A stretch of DNA of 64,000 nucleotides from CBDIDH01 sp965277595. Its GTDB lineage: Bacteria > Planctomycetota > Planctomycetia > Isosphaerales > Isosphaeraceae. The notes below the pieces were generated by a model. The model saw only the letters and a program-made list of their open reading frames with translations, ran no database searches and had not been told where the DNA came from. The stretch lies in assembly GCA_965277595.1 (NCBI GenBank), contig CBDIDH010000001.1:496001-560000 (forward strand), in the 5' to 3' direction. This document shows positions 21,988 to 30,015 of the stretch, piece by piece. The position numbers and the translations under genes were made by a program. How positions within the stretch are numbered: position 1 is the stretch's first letter; each line of letters opens with the position of its first letter.

Positions 21988-22075
21988 CCAATGACCAATG
22001 ACCAATGACCAATGACCAAGGACCGATGACCAAAAATTCCGCCGTTTGGACATCGGTCATCGGCCATTGGTCGTC
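21988..22075. repeat. Heptad repeat CCAATGA with inverted copies
   Basis: Four perfect CCAATGA units (21988-22015), then CCAAGGA and CCGATGA, and about 20 bases later inverted units (TCGGTCA, TCGGCCA, TTGGTCG). Direct and inverted halves can pair as a hairpin. A following segment TTCGCCATTCTCCC is shared with the repeat near 37100. The array lies upstream of hppA. Confidence 0.92.
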
Positions 22076-22143
22076 AAAAAAACAGACTTCGCCATTCTCC
22101 CGACAGGTGGCCATTGAGGCGTTGACCCGACGGAAGATGACGA

Positions 22144-23184
22144 TCAGCGCGAGCCGGGGAAGGTGGTCACGTCGATGTATCGATAGACGCCGCCGGTGGA
22201 ATGGGCAAGCGTGCGGAGCGGATTTGAGGTGCCGCCAAGCTCGATTCCGCGGCCAAACTCAACGCACTGGATGCGCGTCTTGCCCGCGTCGGCGATCACC
22301 GCCTGGGCGTCGCTGCTGGTCATCAGGTCGGCATCGGTGAGGAAGAAGATGACCTCGGGCCGAAGCGCCAGGGCCGCGCGGAGGGCGGTCATGTGATCGG
22401 TGCCGCCGTCAGGCACGATCCGGGCAAGCTGCTGGCTCACCCGCCCCTTGTTGCCTGCGGTCGCCGCCATCAGGGAGCGGCGGCCCTGGGGGTCGGTGAG
22501 CACGGTGGCGTGGAGATTGTAGAAGATCACCCCGAACCGGGCGTCGGGCGGAAGGCGGTCGACGCTGTTGATCAACTCGCGCTTGGCGACGTCGAGCGAG
22601 CCGCGAGTGGCCATGCTCCCGGAGCAGTCAATGACGTAGGCGAATGACCCGGCGTTCTCTCGGGCGCCGAAGAATTCCGTTCCCGGCCCGACCCCTCGGC
22701 CAACGCCACCTCCCACGCCTCCGCCGTTGCCGCCGCCCCCGCCGCCGCCCGGCCCTGGACCTGGGATCAGGCCAAAGCTTGACGTCTGCGGACCGGGGAG
22801 CACCTGTTTCGTCGCGTCATCGGCCGCCGTCGCGTTCGACTGCGGCAAGATCTCCGAGATCAGGGCCTCGGCCGGGGCCGCGGAGGGCGTGCTCGAACCG
22901 GCGAGCGCAACCGGATCAAGGGCCGTGGCGAGCCGCTCGCCGCCAAGCTCCCCGGCGCTTCCGCCCCCTTCACCGGGCTTGGCGCGATTGTCGACAGGGT
23001 CCACCTCGCCCCGGAGAACCTGCGACGCCTCGGGTGCCTCCGGCATCGTCGCGCTCAGGGCCACGGCGGAGGCCAGGGCCAGGAGAAGGCCATGAAAGAG
23101 GATCGAGCTGCCCAGCGATCTCGGGTCGGTCATCGGCGTCTGCCCGATCCGAGACCAGACGCTCGGCGGTTTCGGCGTTTCCAT
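22144..23184 (-). CDS. Membrane-anchored von Willebrand factor A-domain protein
   Basis: 346 residues from ATG 23184 (GAGGAA seven bases upstream). One N-terminal membrane helix (LGSSILFHGLLLALASAVAL) is followed by a Pro/Ser/Ala linker and a Gly-rich tract, then a VWA domain: FAYVIDCSGSM is the metal-ion-dependent adhesion site (DxSxS), with later Thr in DGGTDHMTAL and Asp in FFLTDADLM. It is the last gene of an exbB-exbD-exbD-OB-VWA operon. The domain probably binds a protein partner outside the cytoplasm; coupling to the Exb motor is inference from gene order. Confidence 0.88.
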   Translation of the reverse strand: METPKPPSVWSRIGQTPMTDPRSLGSSILFHGLLLALASAVALSATMPEAPEASQVLRGEVDPVDNRAKPGEGGGSAGELGGERLATALDPVALAGSSTPSAAPAEALISEILPQSNATAADDATKQVLPGPQTSSFGLIPGPGPGGGGGGGNGGGVGGGVGRGVGPGTEFFGARENAGSFAYVIDCSGSMATRGSLDVAKRELINSVDRLPPDARFGVIFYNLHATVLTDPQGRRSLMAATAGNKGRVSQQLARIVPDGGTDHMTALRAALALRPEVIFFLTDADLMTSSDAQAVIADAGKTRIQCVEFGRGIELGGTSNPLRTLAHSTGGVYRYIDVTTFPGSR

Positions 23185-23251
23185 TGAGATTCCTCGACAA
23201 CGAAAAAGCCAACTGGAACCGGACATCCCGCGCGATCAGCGCCGGCTTCGA

Positions 23252-23947
23252 TCATGACATTCTATCGACAAATTCCGGCGCCGGATCATCCTCAGGTTGA
23301 GACCGCGTCGGACGTCGAAGATGGCGGCGGGCCAGCATCAGGCCAATGAGGGCGGCGAGGAAAAGGGCGATGCCCCATTCATATCGGGTCCATGAGCCAT
23401 CGGATAAGCCCACGCTGAAATCGATGGATGGCAGAGCCTTCTTCAAAGGCGCGGGGATCGTGATGGTCGGCGGGGCATGGCCCACGATCAAGGGGGCGAG
23501 TCGGGCCGTATCTCCCCCTTGATAACGAAGGCGACGCAAATAGGTTCCCGCGAACCGGACCGACGACCCGGGCGCGGCATCGGCGGTCTCGGACGTGGGA
23601 AAGACCAGGCAAAAGGGGTCACCGGCTGGGTTGACCGCCCAGATTTCGGTGAGCGGCGGGAAGGTTCCCAAAGCCCCCTGCCGGAACCGCCGGACAACCC
23701 GGCCGACGACCTGAACGCGTTCCCCTTGATAAGTCGCCGCGTGATCCCAGAGGTCGCGGAAGGTCACCGCCCTGGCGGGAGCCGGGGTCGTCGAAGGCGT
23801 CTCAAGTGCCAACCGATACGGACCGAGATCGGCGAGCGAGAGCGACGTATCCTCGGCTCCCGCCGCGAAGAGAGGGTTCAAACCGAGGACAACGACCGCG
23901 ACGACTGCGAAAAGGGCGGCCTTTGAGGGATCAGGCGGCCGGGTCAT
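23252..23947 (-). CDS. Secreted/membrane OB-fold-like hypothetical protein
   Basis: A 231-residue protein with an N-terminal signal (LFAVVAVVVLGLNPLFAAGA), a central ~90-residue segment (VTFRDLWDHAATYQGERVQVVGRVVRR ... FAGTYLRRLRY) resembling an OB-fold nucleic-acid/oligosaccharide-binding strand pattern, and a C-terminal membrane helix (WGIALFLAALIGLMLARRH) ending in a basic tail. It overlaps the end of the upstream exbD by four bases (ATGA), so translation is coupled. It is probably periplasmic with a membrane anchor. Exact function unknown. Confidence 0.7.
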   Translation of the reverse strand: MTRPPDPSKAALFAVVAVVVLGLNPLFAAGAEDTSLSLADLGPYRLALETPSTTPAPARAVTFRDLWDHAATYQGERVQVVGRVVRRFRQGALGTFPPLTEIWAVNPAGDPFCLVFPTSETADAAPGSSVRFAGTYLRRLRYQGGDTARLAPLIVGHAPPTITIPAPLKKALPSIDFSVGLSDGSWTRYEWGIALFLAALIGLMLARRHLRRPTRSQPEDDPAPEFVDRMS

Positions 23948-24552
23948 GGCTTGCCTCCCGGCGCGGAGGGGGTCGTCAACCGGACGGACGAGACGCCGGC
24001 CGAGGAACAGGCGGCAATGACCTGCGCGGCGACCTCGTAACGGAGGGTGTCGTCCGCCACGATCCGGACGCGGAGCGACCGGCCGTCGAGGGTCTCCGCA
24101 TAGCGCCGGAGCCGATTGCCCAGGGTGGCGACGTCGGGAAGCGTTGATTCACCGAGGCGGAGCGCTTTCAGGTCGCCGAGGTCGTCGCCTTCGACGCGGA
24201 CCCAGAGGTCATTCTCCAGGTCCGAGTCAACCTTCGGCACCGGCGTGGGTTGCGCCTCGCCTTGCGGGCCAGTCGGGAGCGCGGCGGGAGTCACGGGAAG
24301 GTCAAGATCGAGGTGCGTCTCGGCCGAGGGGGCCTGGAAGGTCAGGACGAAGAAGGCCAGGAGCTGAAAGGCCATGTCGAGCATCGGCGTGACCGGGAAC
24401 ATGACCTCTTCAGGCGGTCCGTTGCGATGATGGCGCCTGCCGCGCCGCCTCGAATCGGCGGCGGAGGCGGCCGACGCGTCGGCTCGCGCGGCGATGGCGC
24501 CGAGGGGGGTCATCGGCAGAGGGCCAGGCCCTGGATCGTGACTTCGGCTCAT
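23944..24552 (-). CDS. ExbD/TolR-family biopolymer transport protein (second copy)
   Basis: 202 residues from ATG 24552, which overlaps the stop of the upstream exbD by four bases. A basic N-terminal ~50 residues (SRRRGRRHHRNGPPEEVMF) precede the membrane helix PVTPMLDMAFQLLAFFVLTF, whose Asp is the proton-path residue conserved in ExbD and TolR. A periplasmic domain follows and ends RIVADDTLRYEVAAQVIAACSSAGV, the typical ExbD tail. It probably forms a proton-driven motor with the ExbB-like gene at 25075 and the other ExbD. Confidence 0.88.
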   Translation of the reverse strand: MSRSHDPGPGPLPMTPLGAIAARADASAASAADSRRRGRRHHRNGPPEEVMFPVTPMLDMAFQLLAFFVLTFQAPSAETHLDLDLPVTPAALPTGPQGEAQPTPVPKVDSDLENDLWVRVEGDDLGDLKALRLGESTLPDVATLGNRLRRYAETLDGRSLRVRIVADDTLRYEVAAQVIAACSSAGVSSVRLTTPSAPGGKP

Positions 24553-25046
24553 CGCGTCGGCTCCGGACCGCGGAGGACGACCAGGCTGAAGTGGCTGAAT
24601 CCACGCGCCTGGGCCGAGGTCAGGGTCCGGCGGACGGCTCCATACGAGGCCCGGCGGTCGGCTCGAACGACGACGACCGTGGTGAGTTCGCCGGCCGGAC
24701 CGCCGAGCGTTTCCTGGCCGCCTCGACGGGTCTCGGCCTGCTCGGCCCACCAGGCTTCCGCCGCTGCCCCTTCGCGGGCCTCTTGCCCCTTGCCGGGGAG
24801 GAGTCGGCCGCGATCATCAAGGGCGACGGTCAAGCGATCGAAGGCCAGGTCGGAACCCGGAAGCGCCGCGGGAGCAACCGGCAGATGCACCGCGAGCGTC
24901 TCACCTTCCAGGCGCGACCCGAAATGGATCAGCATCATGAAGAAGGTGATGAGCTGAAGCACGACGTCAAGCAAGGGGGTCAGGTTCAGGTCAACTGGCC
25001 GTCGCCACTGCCCCGGCGATCGCGCGATCGGTACGCCATTGCGAAT
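24549..25046 (-). CDS. ExbD/TolR-family biopolymer transport protein (first copy), start codon unclear
   Basis: The conserved N-terminal motif VDLNLTPLLDVVLQLITFFMMLI spans the proton-path Asp, and a C-terminal ExbD tail follows (VVVVRADRRASYGAVRRTL). The open frame begins after a TGA, and no ATG, GTG or TTG precedes the conserved motif. The only candidates are ATT at 25046 (165 residues, drawn here) or an internal TTG at 24974 that would delete part of the motif. An ATG with a good Shine-Dalgarno (AGAGAGG) lies at 25037 in a different frame and stops after 17 codons, so a small frameshift or base-call error is possible. It overlaps the downstream exbD by four bases. Confidence 0.75.
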   Translation of the reverse strand: MRNGVPIARSPGQWRRPVDLNLTPLLDVVLQLITFFMMLIHFGSRLEGETLAVHLPVAPAALPGSDLAFDRLTVALDDRGRLLPGKGQEAREGAAAEAWWAEQAETRRGGQETLGGPAGELTTVVVVRADRRASYGAVRRTLTSAQARGFSHFSLVVLRGPEPTR

Positions 25047-25074
25047 CCTCTCTTTTCAACGGCCAGAATCGACC

Positions 25075-25968
25075 TCAGAGGGGTCTGTCAGTCGTTGGCA
25101 GGGCCGACCGCGATGGGCCGCCGCCAGTGCCGGATGCCCCTGGATGCTGGCCGACGGCCGTCGCCGCGGCGGCGAGAGGATGCGGGGTCCGAACCCCCGG
25201 GGCGAACTGCTCAAGGAGCGACTCGGCCGCCATCGCGACCTCCAGCGAGAGCCGGGCGATCCGGTTCCGAAAGAGCGCGTAAAAATAAATGGCGGGAATC
25301 GAAAGCGCGATCCCTTCAAGCGTTGCGAAGAGAGCCAGCGAGATCCCCCGGGCGATCTCGCCGGCCTGCGGGTTGGACCCGGCCATGGCAATTACCCGGA
25401 AACTGAGGATCATTCCGTAAACGGTTCCCACGAGACCGATCATCGGGCCGAGCGTGCCGACGGTCGCCAGGTAGGTCGTTCGATGCTCCATCTCCATCGT
25501 CGCGTCGTCGTTGGCCATTTCCATCGCCCGCAAGGCCGTTGCCTGACCGTTCGGGAGCTTGCGGACCCCCGCCGCCAGCACCCTCGCCAGAAACGACGTG
25601 TCGACGATCAACCGCTGATAGGCCTCGCCGAACCGTTTCTGGCCGACGAGGTCCGTCACGTCTCGAACCAGCACCGGGGGCATCGCGACCCCTCGCCGGT
25701 ACTGAAAGGTCATCCAGACGACCAGGGCGATCAGATAGACCGACATCCCCGAGATCACGACCTCGATCACCCCCGCTCTCTGCCAGAGCAGGGCGAAGAA
25801 CGACTCCGCCGCCGGCTTTGTTGCGGTCGAGGCGCTCGGGCTTGCCTCGCCCCCGGTCACCACCTCTTGCCCACGCGCGGGCGTTCGCCGAGCCGTCAAT
25901 AGTAACAGGGCGACCAGCCAGGCTGCTCCCCACGCGGCCAAACCCCGCCGCCCCGAATTCCTGGTCAA
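25075..25968 (-). CDS. ExbB/TolQ/MotA-family proton channel protein
   Basis: 297 residues if started at TTG 25968; longer in-frame starts to 26193 exist. A signal-like helix (GAAWLVALLLLTARRTPARG) is followed by a membrane helix (IEVVISGMSVYLIALVVWMTF), a cytoplasmic loop with ATLRAME-type helices, and the two closing helices of the family (TTYLATVGTLGPMIGLVGTVYGMILSF and GISLALFATLEGIALSIPAIYFYALF). It is the first gene of a five-gene minus-strand operon with two exbD genes, an OB-fold-like protein and a VWA protein. It probably powers an envelope process by proton flow. Confidence 0.88.
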   Translation of the reverse strand: MTRNSGRRGLAAWGAAWLVALLLLTARRTPARGQEVVTGGEASPSASTATKPAAESFFALLWQRAGVIEVVISGMSVYLIALVVWMTFQYRRGVAMPPVLVRDVTDLVGQKRFGEAYQRLIVDTSFLARVLAAGVRKLPNGQATALRAMEMANDDATMEMEHRTTYLATVGTLGPMIGLVGTVYGMILSFRVIAMAGSNPQAGEIARGISLALFATLEGIALSIPAIYFYALFRNRIARLSLEVAMAAESLLEQFAPGVRTPHPLAAAATAVGQHPGASGTGGGPSRSALPTTDRPL

Positions 25969-26230
25969 CAACGCCCCGCCTCCCCGATCCTTGGACCCTG
26001 GTTCCCCGACCGTCAGAATATCGCATTCCCACCCCGTCGAACAACCTCGCCAAATGCCGGGCGCCTCGCTTCCCGCCGATTTCCCGAACACCCTCGCACC
26101 ATCGGTCGGCGTCAAACTCGCCGCGAACCCCCTCGCTGTTTGCTTGTTGACACGAATATCGTTGAAACGTATAATTGGCCAGCGTCGAGACAAAATGGGT
26201 TTCGGCGGTTTTTTGGGAAAGGGACTTGTG

Positions 26231-26934
26231 ATGATCCGCGTTCAACGATCGTCGGAGCGTGGCCACTTTGAGCACGGCTGGCTGGACACCTATCACACGT
26301 TTTCGTTTGGCGATTATTACGACCCGAAGATGATGGGTTTCCGCGCCTTGCGGGTCCTGAACGAGGACTGGGTGGCCCCCTCAATGGGGTTTGGCCGCCA
26401 CGGGCACCGGGACATGGAGATTATCACCTACGTAATCTCGGGAGCCTTGCGGCATCGCGATAGCCTGGGAACCTCGGCCGACGTGCGACCGGCAAATCGG
26501 TTCCGGGCGAGGTGCAGCGGATGACGGCCGGGACGGGGGTCTTGCACAGCGAGATGAACCCGTCGACGACCGAGCCGGTGCACCTGCTTCAAATCTGGAT
26601 CGTTCCCGACAAGGACGGGTACGAGCCTGGCTACGAGCAGCGCGTTTTTGCGGAGTCGCCCGGCTGGCGGCTTCTGGCCTCGCCCGATGGCCGCGACGGC
26701 TCGTTGACGGTCCGACAGGACGTTTCCATGTTCGACGCTCGGCTTGAGCCCGGCGTGAGCCTCCGGCACGACCTCGCGCCCGGTCGACACGCCTGGCTTC
26801 AGGTCACCCGAGGCACGTTGAACCTGGGCAACCAGACGCTCGACGCAGGCGACGGCGCGGCGGTGAGTGAAGACGTTGCGCTCACGGTCACGTCGGAAAA
26901 GGGCGCCGACCTTCTTTTGTTTGACCTGGCCTGA
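26231..26934 (+). pseudogene. Pirin-family (YhaK-like) protein, interrupted by a frameshift
   Basis: The N-terminal half (26231 on: MIRVQRSSERGHFEHGWLDTYHTFSFGDYYDP ... GFGRHGHRDMEIITYVISGALRHRDS) and the C-terminal half (QRMTAGTGVLHSEMNPS ... LQIWIVPD) are consecutive parts of one pirin/cupin protein but lie in different frames. The break is near 26490-26510, where one frame reads ADVRPANRF and the other SVPGEVQRM. The metal-ligand residues (HGHRDME, HSE) are present on both sides. A single-base indel would restore about 235 residues. It may be a pseudogene or a sequencing error; ATG 26231 has AAAGGGA upstream. Confidence 0.85.
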
Positions 26935-27051
26935 GCATGGGTCAAGAGGTAGACCGACGACAGGGAAACCGCATTCGAGGATCGGGCCTTCGTCGGTCTG
27001 CCCTGGGCCTTTCGGAGGAATTCGAAAATCCAACGACCCGTTCGTCTCGTT

Positions 27052-28149
27052 TCAAAGGACGAGCATGGCGTCGCCGTAACTATAAAATCGATACTGGCGC
27101 TGAATGGCCTCGGCATAAGCCTGGCGGATCAGGTCGATGCCACCGAAGGCGCTGACGAGGACGAGCAGGCTGCTGCGGGGGAGGTGGAAGTTGGTAATCA
27201 AGGCGTCGAGGCCGAGAAAAGCATGGCCGGGACGCAGATAAAGGGCCGTCTCGCCAGTAAAGGGACGGAGCGTCGAGTCCTTCGCGGCGGTTTCGAGAAC
27301 GCGGGCCGAGGTGGTCCCGACGGCGATGATGCGCCCGCCTGATTCGCGGCAAAGGTTGAGCCGGTCGGCGGTTCCGGCGGAAAGCTCGGCCCATTCGGCG
27401 TGCAGGGCGTGGTCCTCGATCCGGTCGGCCTCGATGGGCCGGAAGGTGCCGAGGCCGACGTGAAGGGTCAGGTCGGCGAACCCGATCGACCGGCCGGCGA
27501 GGCGAGCGTTGAGGTCGGCCGTGAAGTGAAGGCCGGCCGTCGGCGCGGCGACGGCGCCGGGATTTCGAGCGTAGACTGTTTGATACCTGAGCCGGTCGCC
27601 CGGTCCTTCACGCCCCTTGCGGATGTACGGCGGCAAGGGGACCGTCCCGAACCGGTCCAACAGCGCCGACGCCTCGCCCGCCGTTTCGGGTCGGACGAGC
27701 CAGCGCCCGCCTTCGCGCTTCTCGACGAGACGGAGCACAAGGCGTTGGTCGCCCTCGCGCTCGTCGACGATTACGGTCTCGCCGACGTCGGGCTTGCCGC
27801 GGGTTGTCGCCAGGATTTCCCAGCTTTCCGCGTCGATCTCTCGAAGGAAGAGCCCTTCCCAGCGGCCCCCCGTCGCCTCGCGACGCCCGAGGAGTCGAGC
27901 GGCGACGACCCGGGTATCGTTCCGGACCAGCATGTCCCCCGGCGCGAGCAGGTCGGGCAGGTCGGCGAACGTCGCGTGCTCGATCGTTCCAGATTGACGA
28001 CGCACGACCATCAGCCGCGATCGGTCGCGCGGTTCGACCGGTTCCTGCGCGATCAAACCTTCAGGAAGCGAGAAATCAAAGGCTGAGGTCTCCAATCGCG
28101 GACTCCGAACGGGCAGAATGAAAAGGAGGGTTCCAAAGAAGACGTTCAT
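27052..28149 (-). CDS. queA: S-adenosylmethionine:tRNA ribosyltransferase-isomerase QueA
   Basis: 365 residues from ATG 28149; the family usually begins near SAFDFSLPEGLIAQEP, so TTG 28095 (347 residues) may be the real start. QueA transfers and isomerises the ribosyl part of SAM onto 7-aminomethyl-7-deazaguanine in tRNA, giving epoxyqueuosine. Motifs: LIAQEPVEPRDRSRLMVV, LRNDTRVVAARL-like (MLVRNDTRVVAARLLG), VAAPTAGLHFT, LHVGLGTFRPI, RIIAVGTTSARVLE and ITNFHLPRSSLLVLVSAF. Length and motif order are normal. It is divergent from the glycosyltransferase gene at 28344. No other queuosine gene is in the window. Confidence 0.95.
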   Translation of the reverse strand: MNVFFGTLLFILPVRSPRLETSAFDFSLPEGLIAQEPVEPRDRSRLMVVRRQSGTIEHATFADLPDLLAPGDMLVRNDTRVVAARLLGRREATGGRWEGLFLREIDAESWEILATTRGKPDVGETVIVDEREGDQRLVLRLVEKREGGRWLVRPETAGEASALLDRFGTVPLPPYIRKGREGPGDRLRYQTVYARNPGAVAAPTAGLHFTADLNARLAGRSIGFADLTLHVGLGTFRPIEADRIEDHALHAEWAELSAGTADRLNLCRESGGRIIAVGTTSARVLETAAKDSTLRPFTGETALYLRPGHAFLGLDALITNFHLPRSSLLVLVSAFGGIDLIRQAYAEAIQRQYRFYSYGDAMLVL

Positions 28150-28343
28150 CGAAGAACGCGGAGGGAGAAAATGGGAAATTGTTAGAAATTAAGAAAACGA
28201 GAGTATGTTGAAGTTTTATTCTGTCTGGCGCCGATCTGCCTTTCTTGTTTTTCCGGCCCCTCTCTCTTACTCTCCGCGATCTCCGCGTGGAATCCTCTTC
28301 TTGAGGAAGATCCGCGTTTCTTTTTCCGGATTGTACCCGACCC

Positions 28344-29531
28344 TTGCAAGCTCTTGCACGACGACTGGCGACCGCCGCGAGGCGACCTTGGCCGGACCGG
28401 CCGGTCCCGGTGGCCCTGGTGATTACCGAGCTGGACGTTGGCGGGGCCGAGAAAGCGCTCGCGGCGCTGGCGATGGGACTGGATCGAAGGCGCTGGAATC
28501 CCAGGGTCTTTGCCCTCGGTCCCGAGGCGCCGATGGCCGCGCCCATTCGATCGGGAGGCGTTGAGGTTGAGTGTCTGGGCGTCAACGCGAGGCGGCCGGC
28601 GCGAGCCCTGGCGCGGCTGGCCTCGGCCCTGAAGGCGTTTGAACCGGAACTGGTGCAGAGCTTTCTTTTTCATGCGAACGTGGCCGCTCGACTCGCGGCG
28701 ATCGGGGCGGGACGCCCCTGGGTGATCGGCGGCCTGAGAGTCGCCGAGCGCCAAAAGCGCTGGCATCTCCTGCTTGATCGGCTAACGGCGCCACTCTCGA
28801 CCGGTGCCGTCTGCGTCTCGGAGGGGGTCCGCCGGTTCAGCCGCGACTTCGCCGGCTGGCCCGACGACCGCCTGACAGTCATCGCCAACGCCGTCGACGT
28901 AACCCCCTATGACCATACCGAGGCGACCCCACGCGCACCGCTCGGCGTTCCCGATTCCGCATTTTTCGTTCTTTACGTCGGCAGGTTGCACGTCCAGAAG
29001 GGAATTAACGTTCTTCTGGACGCCTTTGAGAGCGTAAGCGAAACGGATAACCGATTTCATCTGGCGATGGCCGGGATTGGTCCGTTGCGATCGTGGGTTG
29101 ATGGCCGGGTCGCGGGGTCGCCTGGCCTGGCGGGCCGGGTGCATCTTCTTGGCCCGAGGGGCGACGTTCCGGGCCTCTTGAAGGCGGCCGATGTCCTGGT
29201 CTTGCCGTCGCTCTGGGAGGGGATGCCGAACGCCGTCCTTGAAGCGATGGCGGCGCGTCGGGCATCTATTGCGACAGCCGTCGAGGGGAGTGTTGACCTG
29301 ATCGTCCCCGGTTCAACCGGCTGGCTTGTCCCCCCGGCCGATCCGATCTCCCTGGCCCTTGCCCTGGCCGACGCGGCGTCCGATCCCGCCCGCCTCCTCC
29401 GTTTCGGCCAAGCCGCTCGCGCCCGCGCCGAGGCCGAATTCTCACCGGCCCGCGCCGTCCTTGCCTATGAAACGCTCTGGGCGGGGGTTCTTGGGTACGG
29501 AGAAGAGGGGACGATTTTGTCCCAGCGGTGA
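28344..29531 (+). CDS. Family 4 glycosyltransferase (GT-B)
   Basis: About 395 residues (TTG 28344; later starts possible). N-terminal Rossmann start: VALVITELDVGGAEKALAALA with the GGAEK acceptor-side motif. C-terminal donor domain: FFVLYVGRLHVQKGINVLLDAF, HLAMAGIGPLR, VHLLGPRGDVPGLLKAADVLVLPSLWEGMPNAVLEAMA (nucleotide-sugar binding EGMPN..LEA). It transfers a sugar from a nucleotide donor, probably in envelope polysaccharide or glycolipid synthesis. Its last ~180 codons are duplicated at 50681-51223. The gene ends about 130 bases before an IS3 insertion. No clear operon partner. Confidence 0.9.
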   Translation: MQALARRLATAARRPWPDRPVPVALVITELDVGGAEKALAALAMGLDRRRWNPRVFALGPEAPMAAPIRSGGVEVECLGVNARRPARALARLASALKAFEPELVQSFLFHANVAARLAAIGAGRPWVIGGLRVAERQKRWHLLLDRLTAPLSTGAVCVSEGVRRFSRDFAGWPDDRLTVIANAVDVTPYDHTEATPRAPLGVPDSAFFVLYVGRLHVQKGINVLLDAFESVSETDNRFHLAMAGIGPLRSWVDGRVAGSPGLAGRVHLLGPRGDVPGLLKAADVLVLPSLWEGMPNAVLEAMAARRASIATAVEGSVDLIVPGSTGWLVPPADPISLALALADAASDPARLLRFGQAARARAEAEFSPARAVLAYETLWAGVLGYGEEGTILSQR

Positions 29532-29655
29532 TGAGGTCGACGGACGAAAAGGGAGCAAAAGAATGGCGACAGATGGAAGAGAAGCCGGAATTTCTGAGAT
29601 AGAAGGTCGGTAATCTCGCTCTGGAATTAATGTCCAGTTTGGTTGAGGTCTGAAA
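28989..29655 (+). repeat. Long direct repeat, copy 1 (other copy at 50681-51350)
   Basis: From CACGTCCAGAAG to the glycosyltransferase stop, copy 2 aligns base for base with a constant offset of 21,692 bases, with about 30 substitutions over roughly 545 bases counted by eye. Weaker similarity continues about 120 bases past the stop codon, up to the IS3 insertion here. Confidence 0.9.
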
Positions 29656-29730
29656 TGTGAATATAGTGGACCCCGGAAATTGGACCACCCGGCAAGTTAT
29701 ACTTGACGAGGTTCAATCCGAGGGCAACGC

Positions 29731-30015
29731 ATGGCTCGAATCCGCAAGAAGCACTCACCGGCGTTCAAGGCCCAGGTCGCCTTGGAGGCCGCCAAGCAGA
29801 CCAAGACCATCGCCGAACTGGCCAAGCAGTTCCAGGTCCACCCGGTCCAGATCAGCCAGTGGAAGAAGCAACTCCTCGACGGCATGGAGACCCTCTTCCA
29901 GAACGGATCAATGGCTCGACAGCCCGATCCCGAGAAGATCCAGACCGAACTTTACGAGCAACTCGTGCGGCTCCAGATGGAGTTGGCCTGGGCGAAAAAA
30001 AAATCTGCCTCGTGA
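29731..30015 (+). CDS. IS3-family OrfA (helix-turn-helix protein)
   Basis: A 94-residue protein. HSPAFKAQVALEAAKQTKTIAELAKQFQVHPVQISQWKKQLLD is the standard transposase HTH, followed by a leucine-rich dimerisation helix (YEQLVRLQMELAWAKKK). It ends inside the A9 tract where OrfA-OrfB fusion normally takes place. OrfA binds the IS ends and can repress transposition. Confidence 0.92.
   Translation: MARIRKKHSPAFKAQVALEAAKQTKTIAELAKQFQVHPVQISQWKKQLLDGMETLFQNGSMARQPDPEKIQTELYEQLVRLQMELAWAKKKSAS

Noticed and set aside
21691..22053. 121-residue N-terminal extension of the pyrophosphatase frame.
   Set aside because: It translates the CCAATGA heptad array (repeating GHWSLVI-type peptide); a Shine-Dalgarno-preceded ATG is at 21690.
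10560..22075. Possible CRISPR array at the heptad repeats.
   Set aside because: The unit is only seven bases and there are no spacers or cas genes.
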